NCBI GenBank assembly: GCA_023426245.1
Contig: JAFABB010000016.1
Coordinates: 1-60,277, forward strand
Source of the DNA: Bacillota bacterium
Lineage (GTDB): Bacteria; Bacillota; UBA4882; UBA8346
Reading direction: 5' to 3'
DNA: 60,277 bases
Positions 9,022 to 18,621 of the stretch are shown piece by piece (within the stretch, counting starts at the first letter, position 1; each line of letters begins with the position of its first letter). The position numbers were made by a program, and so were the translations under genes. Under the pieces are notes generated by a model. The model saw only the letters and a list, made by a program, of their open reading frames with translations, was not told the DNA's origin and ran no database searches.

Positions 9022-9903
9022 CTATTTTGCCTCCCAGTACATCTTGTTTTCTTCAAATTTATATTCCGCTTTTCCTTCATTATACAAATACGACAAAAAC
9101 GAGCGTATCGTATTCCCAACCAAAGCATATTGCCCGAAATTCAATTCAATCTCATATCGAGTAGCCATTTCACCTAAAATATCCTCAAAAACTTTTTTTC
9201 CACCCATGGTCTTTAGCAATTTTTCTTCGATATCATACACCTTTTGAATATTGATCTCCGCCAAATCCAGGATTTTAGTTTGGACTTCGCCATGGCTGGG
9301 CACATAATATTCGGCTTCGATGGTTTTGATTGTCTCCAGACTATTCCTAAATGCCTTAACATCATAAATGTAAGGGATTTTATACTTGTCCAAAACGTTA
9401 AAGCCAAAGAGGCTGTCTCCCAAATAAAAGACCCTGTCTTTGGTTAATACTCCGATTTGGTCGAAATAGTGCCCCGGTAAAGCAATGAATTGCACATCTT
9501 CATCCGCAGTTGTGTTATCCACAATCCTGGTGACCTGCGAGGGTTTGGCTTCAAAAAACTTGGTTTGCAAATCCTTGAAAGGATATCCGCCCCATAAAAA
9601 GCTGCTCTCGATGATCGGGGTATTGATAAACGCGGATTCTCCCCGGCTGGCCCAAATCTCACAATTTGTCGTCCGCTGTAAGTAATCATTGCCACCGATG
9701 TGATCGGCGTTGGAGTGGGTATTGATAATTCCCTTCAGCCTCCAATCCTTTTCTTGAAGGACTTTAAGTATTTTCCGGCCCGCTTCTTTGTCGTTGCCGC
9801 TGTCAATCAAAAAAACGCCTTCTGCTTTTACAACGATGCCGATATTGGTAGGCCCGGGAATCAGCCAGGAACTGTTGCCCAATTGCACAATTGTAATGTC
9901 CAT
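9022..9903 (-). CDS. metallo-beta-lactamase-fold hydrolase
   Basis: The fold is shown by the zinc motif INTHSNADHIGG (about residue 60), a later LPGHYFDQIGV with the third ligand His, LGDSLFG with the bridging Asp, and VPSHGE. The His-x-His-x-Asp-His motif is modified to His-Ser-Asn-Ala-Asp-His, so one of the usual His ligands is Asn. About 80 residues after the core form a helical C-terminal domain. The ATG at 9903 follows GAAGGA; a GTG five codons upstream is also possible. The substrate is unknown; the family includes glyoxalase II-like and lactonase-like enzymes. Confidence 0.8.
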   Translation of the reverse strand: MDITIVQLGNSSWLIPGPTNIGIVVKAEGVFLIDSGNDKEAGRKILKVLQEKDWRLKGIINTHSNADHIGGNDYLQRTTNCEIWASRGESAFINTPIIESSFLWGGYPFKDLQTKFFEAKPSQVTRIVDNTTADEDVQFIALPGHYFDQIGVLTKDRVFYLGDSLFGFNVLDKYKIPYIYDVKAFRNSLETIKTIEAEYYVPSHGEVQTKILDLAEINIQKVYDIEEKLLKTMGGKKVFEDILGEMATRYEIELNFGQYALVGNTIRSFLSYLYNEGKAEYKFEENKMYWEAK

Positions 9904-10014
9904 TGTATCCTTCTTCACGGAATATTATTTTCCAATACTTTGGTTGTTATTATAACATATAAATGATGTCAAATTCCTTTCGTTATCCTCTCAGGGCGGA
10001 TGTGCCGATCCATG

Positions 10015-10065
10015 ATTGTAAGCGTTGTTATTTACGGGTGAAAGTAAACCAGGCTCGCTTACAAT
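10015..10065. other. perfect 10-bp inverted repeat with inner hairpin
   Basis: ATTGTAAGCG at 10015 and CGCTTACAAT at 10056 form a stem around a 31-nt loop that itself can fold (TTTAC with GTAAA). On the plus strand a T-rich run follows, so it resembles a terminator, but no plus-strand gene ends nearby. It lies between two minus-strand genes. Confidence 0.4.
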
Positions 10066-10136
10066 TTTATTATTTAGTCAACGGGAAATAATGGCTTCTT
10101 GTTCTGCCATTTCCTGAACGATTGAAACCAGCGCTT

Positions 10137-10673
10137 TTAAATTTTTCGTTGAAACTCGTCCCGAGTTAATTCATAGCACGGGTGATGGAGGCCTGTCGGC
10201 GGATAATAGCGGTCACCTATATATTGGAAACCCAACCGTAAGAGGATCTTCTTTGAATTGGCATTCTGAGGATGGTGTCCCGCAAATAATTTTTTCACCT
10301 TCAACGTTTCAAAAGCATAACGGGCAACACATTCGGCTGCTTCACTCCCATACCCGCTCCTCCAGTAACGGGAACAAAGATGATAACCCAGTTCTCGAAC
10401 ACCACTTTCATCCTCGGAGCATGGCCGTAAACCGCAACAGCCGATAAATTCTCGGCTGTTCTTTAAAAATACAGGCCAGTATTGAAGCCCATATTTAACT
10501 TGATGATTCATTTCCTTGCGTAGGCGTTCCTCAATCTGATTTTCGTCAAAAGGGCCTCCGATAAATTGGGTTACCTGACAATCGCCCCACAGATATCTGG
10601 CCAAATCAATATCATCATTAGTCCATGGCCTGAATTTCAATCTGCTGGAATCTAAAAAGAATCCATCTTTCAA
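10137..10673 (-). CDS. GNAT N-acetyltransferase, RimJ/RimL type
   Basis: This 178-residue protein has the order typical of RimJ/RimL-like GNATs: LKFRPWTNDDIDLARYL at the N-terminus, FIGCCGLRP in the middle, ELGYHLCSRYWRSGYGSEAA (acetyl-CoA motif A) and NANSKKILLRLGFQYIG (motif B). Members acetylate ribosomal protein N-termini or small amines; the target here is unknown. No in-frame ATG fits; the best start is TTG at 10673, placed 10 nt after AGGAGGG. A 200-nt gap with a large inverted repeat separates it from the gene downstream. Confidence 0.85.
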   Translation of the reverse strand: MKDGFFLDSSRLKFRPWTNDDIDLARYLWGDCQVTQFIGGPFDENQIEERLRKEMNHQVKYGLQYWPVFLKNSREFIGCCGLRPCSEDESGVRELGYHLCSRYWRSGYGSEAAECVARYAFETLKVKKLFAGHHPQNANSKKILLRLGFQYIGDRYYPPTGLHHPCYELTRDEFQRKI

Positions 10674-10764
10674 AATTTATCAACCCTCCTGAAATCGTTC
10701 ATTCTTTATTGGATAGCGGATAAATCGTCCCTAAGATCACACTCTTCCAAATTTTTTATAAAAA

Positions 10765-10785
10765 GGGAACGCCGCTTCATTTCCC
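10765..10785 (-). terminator. probable terminator downstream of the trpB2 gene
   Basis: GGGAA pairs with TTCCC around an 11-nt loop, and a TTTTT run follows on the minus strand. A separate 17-nt palindrome (AATGCCAC-T-GTGGCATT at 10786-10802) lies between it and the gene. In one frame this stretch also resembles the C-terminal end of a GNAT protein, so it may hold a gene remnant. Confidence 0.45.
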
Positions 10786-10821
10786 AATGCCACTGTGGCA
10801 TTGCATCGCCGATTCCATTTG

Positions 10822-12198
10822 TCACGCCAAACCCACCGCCGGGAGTTTTTGCAGCGATGCCGCAACTTTTTCGGTGGGATAATCGTAATCTTCAATCTTT
10901 CCGGTCAAATAAAGGTCATAGGCGCCGAGGTCAAAATGGCCGTGCCCGCTCAGTCCGAACAAGATGGTTTTCTCCTCCATGGCCTCCCGGCAGTGTTCGG
11001 CTTCCCTGACCGCAGCACAGATGGCGTGGGCCGATTCGGGAGCGGGTAAAATGCCTTCCGTTTTCGCAAATAAATCGGCAGCCTGGAAAACATCCGTCTG
11101 ATTGACGGCCAAGGCCTCGATCAGTCCATCCTGGAGCAACTGGCTGACCAGCGGCGAATCACCATGATAACGCAATCCACCGGCGTGAATTCCGGCCGGC
11201 ATGAAATCATGTCCGAGAGTATACATCATCATAATCGGAGTCATTTTCGCGGTGTCGCCGTAATCATAGGCATAGGCCCCTTTGGTCAGTGTCGGGCACG
11301 CCGTGGGTTCAACCGCTACGATTTTAATATTCTTACCGTTTACCTTATCGGGAATAAACGGAAAACTTAAACCGGCAAAATTACTCCCCCCGCCGCAACT
11401 GGCCAAAATTACATCCGGATAATCACCGACCTTGGCAAGCTGCATTTTAGCTTCCTGACCAATCACCGTCTGGTGCAGGCAAACGTGATTCAAAACACTG
11501 CCCAAGGCATAATGGGTATCGGAATGGGTCACTGCATCTTCCACAGCTTCACTGATAGCCGCTCCCAAACTTCCGGGAGAATCCGGGTCTTCAGCCAAGA
11601 GTGAACGTCCGGCTTGGGTCCGGTCACTGGGACTGGCAAAAACCTCCGACCCCCACATTTGCATCAGAGAACGCCGGTAAGGTTTCTGCTCATAGCTCAC
11701 CTTCACCATATAAACAGTGCACCCTAATCCGAACATCGTACAGGCAAGGCTAAGAGCGCTGCCCCATTGGCCGGCCCCGGTTTCAGTCGCCAGTCTCCTG
11801 ATACCCGCTTTTTTATTGTAATAGACTTGAGGGATCGCGGTATTGGGTTTATGGCTACCGGCGGGGCTGACACCCTCGTACTTATAATAAAGCCTGGCCG
11901 GCGTCTTCAAAGCTTGTTCCAAGCGGTAAGCCCGGAACAAAGGGGAAGGACGCCATAAGCTGTAAATGTCCAGTACTTCTTCGGGAATGGGAATCCACCG
12001 TTCCCTGCTGACTTCCTGCAAGATTAAGTCCATCGGAAAGATAGGAAGCAAATCATCGGGGGTCAAGGGTTTGTTCGTTTGGGGGTTGAGCCCCGGGGCC
12101 GGCAGATGAGGCATATCCGCCTGAATGTTATACCATTGTTTGGGGATTTCTTTTTCATCCAGTAAAATCTTAGTGGGTCCCTGTCCAGCACCTATCAT
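10822..12198 (-). CDS. trpB2: TrpB2-type tryptophan synthase beta chain
   Basis: The enzyme condenses indole with L-serine to give tryptophan, with pyridoxal phosphate. At 458 residues it is longer than the classical TrpB (about 400) and matches the TrpB2 subgroup, which does not need TrpA. The PLP lysine lies in SPAGSHKPNTA (about residue 115), the phosphate-binding loop is CGGGSNFAG, and an N-terminal extension of about 50 residues is present. No trpA or other trp gene is adjacent, as is common for TrpB2, so it may salvage indole or act on another substrate. The start follows GAGGAG with an 11-nt gap. Confidence 0.9.
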   Translation of the reverse strand: MIGAGQGPTKILLDEKEIPKQWYNIQADMPHLPAPGLNPQTNKPLTPDDLLPIFPMDLILQEVSRERWIPIPEEVLDIYSLWRPSPLFRAYRLEQALKTPARLYYKYEGVSPAGSHKPNTAIPQVYYNKKAGIRRLATETGAGQWGSALSLACTMFGLGCTVYMVKVSYEQKPYRRSLMQMWGSEVFASPSDRTQAGRSLLAEDPDSPGSLGAAISEAVEDAVTHSDTHYALGSVLNHVCLHQTVIGQEAKMQLAKVGDYPDVILASCGGGSNFAGLSFPFIPDKVNGKNIKIVAVEPTACPTLTKGAYAYDYGDTAKMTPIMMMYTLGHDFMPAGIHAGGLRYHGDSPLVSQLLQDGLIEALAVNQTDVFQAADLFAKTEGILPAPESAHAICAAVREAEHCREAMEEKTILFGLSGHGHFDLGAYDLYLTGKIEDYDYPTEKVAASLQKLPAVGLA

Positions 12199-12320
12199 CT
12201 CAACACACTCTCCTCCACTTATCTTTACTCTGCTCGCTATATATATCTCATCTTATTCAAAACCGTTCTTTTCATTTATGTTCATCAACGCATCGATCCA
12301 AAGGCATCTCCAAGGGGAAA

Positions 12321-13325
12321 CTATAGCCTCATCAATTCATTCCATATTCCTTCATCGACCGGTATTCCCTGTTCCATATTTTCTTGTCGGGTTTTGGCCG
12401 TGAGTTCACCGGGAAAATAAATCCCTCCCCCCTCCGTGACCGGTTCCCCGTTTTTTAATTGGGCAATGGCTTGCGTGATCGTCCGATCCACAAATTCTTC
12501 CCCGCCGGCTATATAGGGATCAATCGCCACAAAGATCTGACTGCATCCCCCGCAACTCCCTTGGGCCAAATTGTCAATTCCGCAGGTCGCTAAGCCGTTG
12601 GATAGGATTGCGGCCACTAAATCCAACACAATGGCCAGCCCCGAACCCTTCCAATAACCTGCGGGCAGAAGCCTTCTTGATTCTTCAATCCGTCCCGGAT
12701 CGGTTGTAAGGTTTCCTTGGTTATCAAATCCTCCCGGGAAAGGAAGGGATTGATTTTTTAACCTTGTCACTTGCAATTTACCATAAGAATATTGGGACAT
12801 CGCCATATCAAGCACAACATGCCCTTCTTTTCTTGGAACCGCTATACACAAAGGGTTGTTGCCAAGATTGGCTTTTTGGGCCCCCCAAGCCGGCATACAG
12901 GATTCCGTATTGGTCCAGCAAATCCCGATAAAGCCCTTATTTGCGGCTTCCCAGGCATAGGTTCCCCCGCGCATCCAGTGGGTGGTATTTCTCAAGGCAA
13001 TTAAACCGATACCATGTTCTTTAGCCACATCAACTCCGCGGTTCATCGCAAACAAAGCATTCAGCACACCCGGACCAAGATTTCCATCATAGTTTTCAAA
13101 AACACCGGATTTCATTATTAACGCGGGTTCGGCATTGACATTAACAAATCCCCTTTGAATATGGTCGACAAACCGGGCCACACGGTTTAATCCGTGTGAA
13201 TATACCCCATCTCTGCTTGATTCGGTATGAACTTTAGCACAAATCTCAGCTTTCTCTTCCGCCATGCCGTTTTTGATCAAAACCCGTTTAATCTCTGCCT
13301 TCATTGTCTCAAAGGGTACTCGCAT
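12321..13325 (-). CDS. YiaK/DlgD-like 2,3-diketo-L-gulonate reductase (Ldh2 family)
   Basis: The 334-residue protein belongs to the malate/L-lactate dehydrogenase (Ldh2) family of NAD(P)H-dependent oxidoreductases. It is closest in pattern to YiaK, which reduces 2,3-diketo-L-gulonate. Visible signatures are SRDGVYSHGLNRVARF (catalytic His region, about residue 44), NTTHWMRGGTYAW, GNNPLCIAVP, and SCGGCSQIFVAIDP at the C-terminus. Start 13325 is chosen for GGGAGG 10 nt upstream; a longer frame starting at 13403 would only add sequence overlapping the VOC gene. Its start overlaps that gene by 17 nt. No other diketogulonate pathway gene is nearby, so the substrate is not certain. Confidence 0.8.
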   Translation of the reverse strand: MRVPFETMKAEIKRVLIKNGMAEEKAEICAKVHTESSRDGVYSHGLNRVARFVDHIQRGFVNVNAEPALIMKSGVFENYDGNLGPGVLNALFAMNRGVDVAKEHGIGLIALRNTTHWMRGGTYAWEAANKGFIGICWTNTESCMPAWGAQKANLGNNPLCIAVPRKEGHVVLDMAMSQYSYGKLQVTRLKNQSLPFPGGFDNQGNLTTDPGRIEESRRLLPAGYWKGSGLAIVLDLVAAILSNGLATCGIDNLAQGSCGGCSQIFVAIDPYIAGGEEFVDRTITQAIAQLKNGEPVTEGGGIYFPGELTAKTRQENMEQGIPVDEGIWNELMRL

Positions 13326-13812
13326 CTCCTGACATCCTCCCTGCTGTTTGTATGGCTGTATCCACAAATTCCAAAGGCATTCCGGTCTTTTTGATGATCG
13401 CATTCATGGAATGTCCTTGTTTGTATAAACGAATAACCACTGCCTCCATGGTCTCTCCAATTTCCACAATGTGCCGGTCAGGATCGTAAAACCTCAAAAC
13501 TCTTTGCCCCCAGGGCTGCTCTTCAACCTCATGAAGAAATTCCACTTTGATCCTGTTCAGTTCGTTATGGATTTCATCGATTCGTTCGGTCTCAAAGTAT
13601 AATTCAAAGCGATTGGAGCCCTCTACGATATTTCCTGAATCTTTCATTTTGGCCACTTTCTCAAAATGGCTCCTTGAATGAATGGCAAAATCACCCTCAA
13701 AGCAAACATTTTCTCCGAAATCATACTTCACTTTTTGTTTCAGCGTCTTTTCATAAAACTCCTGGGAACGCGAAATATCTTCCACCAATACCAGCGGACA
13801 TACAAATTTCAT
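13309..13812 (-). CDS. VOC (glyoxalase/dioxygenase fold) protein
   Basis: The 167-residue protein has a single pair of beta-alpha-beta-beta-beta modules: FVCPLVLVEDISRSQEFYEKTL at the start, then FELYFETERIDEIHNELNR, and WGQRVLRFYDPDRHIVEIGE near residue 115. The last holds the DPDxHxxE metal-site pattern. After the domain come about 40 residues (MNAIIKKTGMPLEFVDTAI) that look like a small helix-turn-helix-like tail. The ATG at 13812 follows AAAAGGGGAAAAGAAG. It overlaps the downstream dehydrogenase by 17 nt, so the two are probably coupled. Substrate unknown. Confidence 0.8.
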   Translation of the reverse strand: MKFVCPLVLVEDISRSQEFYEKTLKQKVKYDFGENVCFEGDFAIHSRSHFEKVAKMKDSGNIVEGSNRFELYFETERIDEIHNELNRIKVEFLHEVEEQPWGQRVLRFYDPDRHIVEIGETMEAVVIRLYKQGHSMNAIIKKTGMPLEFVDTAIQTAGRMSGDASTL

Positions 13813-13876
13813 CTTCTTTTCCCCTTTTAAATGCAAATCCCTCAGGCATTTTTGTTTTCATCCCAAAATTCCATTT

Positions 13877-14410
13877 TTAAATGAAGGCAATTTCTTTGGC
13901 CGGTTTTACCTTACAAAACCAGGAGCCCAAAACAGAATTATGATGCTGAATGATTTTCTCAGCTTTTAAAATGTCCGAATCCATTGTACTATGTCCATCC
14001 TCCAGCAGGGTCACTTCATACCCCAGACTAAAAGCCCGGCGGCATGTTGTATCAATACAATATTCTGTTTACAAACCTACGACAACCAATCTTTGAATTC
14101 CCCTTTTCCCCAGTTCCTCCTTTAACGGTGTTTCATGAAAAGAGTCGGGAGTCCGCTTTTCGATGATCGGGTCACCTTGAACCGGTGAAATTGCGGAACA
14201 AATTTTCCAACCCTGCGTATTGGGTTCCAATAATCCCCCCCGTTCGCTGCAATGCTGAACATAAAAAACGGGTATATTTGATTTTCGTGCTTTTTCGACT
14301 AACTCAAGCATGTTGAAAATCAATCTTTCCCGATGATAAACCGGCGCATTGGCAATTGAAAACAAGCCATTTTGAACATCGATCACCAACAATGCAACAT
14401 TATCCTTCAT
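13877..14410 (-). pseudogene. isochorismatase-family hydrolase with an in-frame stop
   Basis: The frame starts well (ATG at 14410 after AAGGAAGG) and encodes an isochorismatase/nicotinamidase-fold protein with the catalytic Asp in LLVIDVQNGLF and the Lys in IEKRTPDSFHETPL. At 14069-14071 a TAA interrupts it. The same frame then continues for 63 codons with TEYCIDTTCRRAFSLGYEVT, which includes the catalytic Cys, and a normal C-terminus ending at 13877. Relatives usually have Gln before TEYC, so one CAA to TAA change explains the break. Without it the protein would be 177 residues, the normal length. The truncated product lacks the catalytic Cys. Confidence 0.85.
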
Positions 14411-14565
14411 TTCCTTCCTTCCATCCATTTTTATCAAAGTGTAATGGGCAGCCTTTATCCGTCAGCAAACGATATGCATTTTAAACCAAAACCCCCAATC
14501 GCAGATGTTCATCGAAAAAGGGGGCAAAGTTAATTTATCTGGAATATGAATCCCAAAGCTCAAGC

Positions 14566-14835
14566 CTAAGCCCGGATATCGACCTTAGCGCCAACCGAAG
14601 AGTGCGTATAGGATACCCCTCTGGCAGAGTAACGTTTATGAGGGATTGGAGTTGTTTTGGATTTCTCATGGGACTTAAGATGCTTTTTGGCGATTTCTTC
14701 CGATCTTTTCTTTTCCCCAGTCTTGACTTTGGGTTTTGAAGCAGACTTCCCTTGCGAATTCTTCGCTTTTTGATTCTTCTTCTGGAGGTTATCATCGCTC
14801 GGAAATTTAAAATCGGAACGGCGAACCGTATTCAT
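14566..14835 (-). CDS. small lysine-rich protein of unknown function
   Basis: An ATG at 14835 follows GGTGGAG and opens an 89-codon frame. The product is very basic and hydrophilic (many Lys, Ser and Gln between residues 18 and 62), with no membrane segment and few hydrophobic residues, so it is probably disordered. The last residues (about 68-89) are more mixed: YSARGVSYTHSSVGAKVDI. I do not recognise a family; nucleic-acid binding is only a guess from composition. An overlapping frame at 14535-14795 is equally basic but lacks a ribosome binding site. Confidence 0.5.
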   Translation of the reverse strand: MNTVRRSDFKFPSDDNLQKKNQKAKNSQGKSASKPKVKTGEKKRSEEIAKKHLKSHEKSKTTPIPHKRYSARGVSYTHSSVGAKVDIRA

Positions 14836-15030
14836 ATCTCCACCCCATTGCCATCACTTCATAATTGCTGCAGAAACATACGATCGATATCGACGCTGCA
14901 GTACCAATGCAGCAGTCCCATTTTACCAAAAAAGTTAATACTAAGCCAATTTTACCATGGCCGTACCTAAAAGTCCATTGTTGGAATATTTCTTTCCATG
15001 GCGCTCCCAACTTGTCGACCCTATCCGTTT

Positions 15031-18000
15031 TTATTTCTGATGAAGTACCGTATTCAAAACATCAATCAATTCGTCGATTTTATAGGGTTTGGCCACATAG
15101 CCGCAAAAACCGTACTCCTTGTAATTAGACATCCCCGGATCATTGGCATAGCCACTGGAAATGATCGCCTTGACCCGGGGATCGATCCGGTGAAGCATCG
15201 CCATCGTTTCCAAACCGCCCATCCCGCCGGGTACCGTTAAATCCATAATGATAATATCATACCGTTCTCCTGCAGATATAGCCTGCCGGTAAAGGTCGAT
15301 GGTTTCATCGCCGTCTTTGGCAATGGTAATCCGGTATCCGTAATATGCCAGCATATCGCCGACAACTTGACGGATAACCTCATCGTCGTCCATGAAGAGA
15401 ATTTTATATTCTCCCAAAGCTGCAACCTTCGGCGATACTTTCGGAATGGCCGCTTCTCCCGCCAAGGCCGGAAGATAAATATAAAATGTAGTCCCGATGC
15501 CCACGGTTGACTCTACTTCAATATAGCCATTATGTCTTTTGATAATCGAATAAGAAGTGGATAAGCCAAGACCATTGCCCACCTCTTTTGTGGTAAAAAA
15601 GGGGTCAAAAATTTTATCCATAATACCCGCCGGTATTCCGCAACCGGAATCCTTCACGCTTAATTTGACATACCATCCGGGGTTATATTTGCTTTCAGCA
15701 GATAAAAAAAGGTTTTCAAAAGTAATTTCTAAAAAGCCACCCAGCGGCATCGCTTGTACGGCGTTAATGGTTAAGTTGTTGATAACTTGGGCGATTTGTC
15801 CTTCATCGATCTCCACCGCCCGGGGATTTTCCTGAAAATGAAATTTAGCTTTAACTTTCGATCCCCGTAAAGCAAACTCAACGGCTTCAATGATTAATTC
15901 CAAAATGGAAGCGGCCTTTTTAACAGGCGCTCCTCCCTTGGCAAAAGTCAGCAGCTGACGGGTCAGATGGCTTGCTTTCCGGGTGGTTTCGATGGTTCCA
16001 TCCAAATATTTGGTGATATCTTCCCGGCATCTCAGTTTAAGCGCAGCCAATTGCAGATTGGCTAAAATCACTGCCAAGATATTGTTGAAATCATGGGCGA
16101 TCCCGCCGGCCAAAATACCGAGGGAGTCCAGTTTCTGCATTCGAATCGTCTCCGCTTCCATTTGTTTTTCCAGTGTAATGTCGCGGATTGTTTCAATCAC
16201 ACCGGTGACTTCCCCCAGTTCGTCCCGAATCGGGGTTGCTTTCAAATCGAGCAGCACATTTTCTCTTTGATTGAACACCGGTAATAAAATTTGCCGGACC
16301 ATCGCTTCTCCCGGGTGTTTCGCCCCGGATTGCGAACAAAATGAAATCCCTTTAAAAACACCATCAATCAACGATCCCTGAGGATCCTCGCCAAAAATAC
16401 CCTTATAGGAATCCGTTCCCATGATGTCACCTTTGGATATGCCGGTCAACAATTCAAGTGCACGGTTCCACGCAATCACCTTCCGGTTTTGATCAACTAC
16501 AAACGTTCCATCCGGTAAGAATTCAATAATCTGTTGCAGTTGATTGGCAAGAGCGGCTTTGGTCGTCGCCTCTTTTAATTCGGTGATGTCGCTGAAAATC
16601 AATACTCCGGCGACAATTTTACCCTCGCGGTCCAAAATAGGCGCGGAATTACAAATTACCACCATCCACGAGCCATCTTGCCGCTGACACAAAATTTCCT
16701 CCGTGGCGACCGTTTCACCCCACGTAACCGATCGAACAATCGGTAATTCCGCCTGAAGGTAACATCGTCCATCAGGGTGTACAAAATGGCCGGGACAGTT
16801 TCGTTGGTCCATCCCCATACCTGCAGCGGAAACTCGCCAAATTTCGGTATATTTCCTGTTTGTCAACAGTGTTTTTTGAGAGAAGGCGTCAACCATGATT
16901 ACTCCACAGGGCATTTGTTCCAACACCGCTTGCAACCGGGCTTGTTCTTGCTCCAATTGCCGGACTAATATTTCCCTTTCCGTAAGGTCGCGAATCGTCA
17001 TCACACCCATGATAGGCGCAGCGGTGTTTTCCCTGATCAAGCTACCGTTAAAACATAAATAACGCCTCTCCCCTGTTCTGATGGCAGACACGGCCAATTC
17101 CAAATTATTTATGGATTCACTGCGCTTTATCCGGTTCGAAGGCCAAGCCGCCAACGGAAGCTCGTTGCCTTCTAAATCGCACAATTTGAAGTCCAACTGG
17201 ATTTGATCCAAATGGACCGGACAACTCCGGCGGTCTTTATATCCCAATAATTGCAGCGCCGCATCGTTTTGGCGTAAGATTTCACCGTCAAGATTGAAAA
17301 TAACAACCCCATCACTCATACTTTCAATGATGGTTTCCAGTTGATGCAAATGCCGATTGGCTTGACTGGCGTATTCCTCTATCTTTTTCCGGTTTACGAT
17401 CTTTTCGGTTATATCATAAACAATAATCATCAGATCAGGTACATCAGTTTGCGTGCATACAGGTAAAATACTACAGTTCCAGTAGTTCTGTTTTTGATGA
17501 AGCAAATCATCGCGCAAAGGAAGCCGAGTGGATACAACTTCATGTATCTTGGCCAACCAATCATTTTTTTGATCAGGGAATATTGATTCTTCAAAAGATA
17601 GCCCATGAAAAGAATGCAATGGCAGTTTCAAAAAATTCGCAAAGGATCGATTGACCCATTTATACGTCAAAGCCGAACCGTCAAGAATTGCCAATCCCGC
17701 CAGTGAATTCTCATTAATCTCGTTCAAAAGCTTTATTTTATTCTCTAAATCTTGGGATAGGACCCTTATCTCGTCTTCATTGCGTTTATATTGGGTTACA
17801 TCCCGAAGGACCAGTACCCAGCCTAAAAAGGAACCTTCCTTCTCATTAACCGGAACAATCGTCACTTTCCAATAAGCCGGCCCCGAATCGGGCTGATTTT
17901 GGAAACAAAAGACCTCCAAATCAACGGTAAAAATTTGTCCGCTAAAACGGCTCTTTTGGCAAACCCTATCCAGTTGACGGGACCAACCCGGAATTAAATC

Positions 18001-18192
18001 TCCAATTGGATGGTTCCGTCCTTTTTCAAGCGGAGTTTTCACCATCCGCGCCATCCGTTCATTGGCATAGGAGACATTATAATCGGGGCTGATGTATGCC
18101 AGACCGTCTATACTGGAGCTAAACAGTGCAGAAATTAAGGCGTTTGACTCTTCCAGGGAAAGACTAACCGGAACTCCGTTAATCATGGCCAT
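15031..18192 (-). CDS. multi-PAS hybrid sensor histidine kinase with receiver domain
   Basis: This 1053-residue protein looks wholly cytoplasmic, with no membrane segment. It has about five PAS/PAC sensory modules (roughly residues 15-135, 150-270, 285-410, 415-540 and 545-675), each ending in an RDIT/SDIT-like PAC sequence. A kinase core follows: phospho-acceptor His at about 700 (AGGIAHDFNNILA), N box NNLTINAVQAM, G1 box DSGCGIP and G2 box GNGLGLS. A C-terminal receiver starts at about residue 930 with acidic pocket MDDDE and phospho-Asp at about 984 (IIMDLTVPGG). No output domain is present and no response regulator is adjacent. Start 18192 follows GAGGTG. Confidence 0.9.
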   Translation of the reverse strand: MAMINGVPVSLSLEESNALISALFSSSIDGLAYISPDYNVSYANERMARMVKTPLEKGRNHPIGDLIPGWSRQLDRVCQKSRFSGQIFTVDLEVFCFQNQPDSGPAYWKVTIVPVNEKEGSFLGWVLVLRDVTQYKRNEDEIRVLSQDLENKIKLLNEINENSLAGLAILDGSALTYKWVNRSFANFLKLPLHSFHGLSFEESIFPDQKNDWLAKIHEVVSTRLPLRDDLLHQKQNYWNCSILPVCTQTDVPDLMIIVYDITEKIVNRKKIEEYASQANRHLHQLETIIESMSDGVVIFNLDGEILRQNDAALQLLGYKDRRSCPVHLDQIQLDFKLCDLEGNELPLAAWPSNRIKRSESINNLELAVSAIRTGERRYLCFNGSLIRENTAAPIMGVMTIRDLTEREILVRQLEQEQARLQAVLEQMPCGVIMVDAFSQKTLLTNRKYTEIWRVSAAGMGMDQRNCPGHFVHPDGRCYLQAELPIVRSVTWGETVATEEILCQRQDGSWMVVICNSAPILDREGKIVAGVLIFSDITELKEATTKAALANQLQQIIEFLPDGTFVVDQNRKVIAWNRALELLTGISKGDIMGTDSYKGIFGEDPQGSLIDGVFKGISFCSQSGAKHPGEAMVRQILLPVFNQRENVLLDLKATPIRDELGEVTGVIETIRDITLEKQMEAETIRMQKLDSLGILAGGIAHDFNNILAVILANLQLAALKLRCREDITKYLDGTIETTRKASHLTRQLLTFAKGGAPVKKAASILELIIEAVEFALRGSKVKAKFHFQENPRAVEIDEGQIAQVINNLTINAVQAMPLGGFLEITFENLFLSAESKYNPGWYVKLSVKDSGCGIPAGIMDKIFDPFFTTKEVGNGLGLSTSYSIIKRHNGYIEVESTVGIGTTFYIYLPALAGEAAIPKVSPKVAALGEYKILFMDDDEVIRQVVGDMLAYYGYRITIAKDGDETIDLYRQAISAGERYDIIIMDLTVPGGMGGLETMAMLHRIDPRVKAIISSGYANDPGMSNYKEYGFCGYVAKPYKIDELIDVLNTVLHQK

Positions 18193-18528
18193 TGTAAACA
18201 CCTCATCCTGGTCTCACGGAATCAACACTTTCTGCTTTTACAACCCTTTGTACCCCAAGAAACCCGTTCGAGCTTTGAATTTCTAGTTTATTTGCAAATA
18301 AAGCCATTTTCAAATATGTCGGGATTGTATATAGATTTCATAATATTATTCTACGAATATCCATTGATCCCTGCTTCATACAACCATTAGATTTACCCTT
18401 TGAAGCTTCTACATCAGGCTCTCAATTCCAGCCAATTCCCTTGTAGGGAAAGGGTAACTACCTTCAGATACTCCATCAAGCCACGGGTAAAGCGCGCGCG
18501 TGACCTCCACCGGAAAAGCCCATCAAAA

Positions 18529-18555
18529 AACGCCCCGGTTTCTAACCGCAGCGTT
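18529..18555 (-). terminator. terminator hairpin, copy A (same sequence recurs near 25.27 kb)
   Basis: On the minus strand AACGC-TG-CGGTT pairs with AACCG-GG-GCGTT across a short loop and is followed by TTTTTT. The hairpin and its flank, GATGGGC downstream and GAAATAC upstream, are nearly identical to the hairpin at 25266-25292. It lies about 70 nt after RNA element copy A and 340 nt before the histidine kinase start. In the remaining 18203-18528 I see no gene. Confidence 0.7.
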
Positions 18556-18621
18556 AAGTATTTCTGTCTTATGTCGGGGAAGCCGGCAAACCGTCCAACC
18601 GGAAAAAGTTAATTGATTAAA

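Noticed and set aside
10709..10802. Small gene after trpB2
   Set aside because: Two frames are open for about 25-30 codons, one like a GNAT C-terminus, but neither is long enough or well started; noted only as a possible remnant.
14535..14795. 86-codon basic frame overlapping the Lys-rich gene
   Set aside because: Same composition because of overlap; no ribosome binding site at its start.
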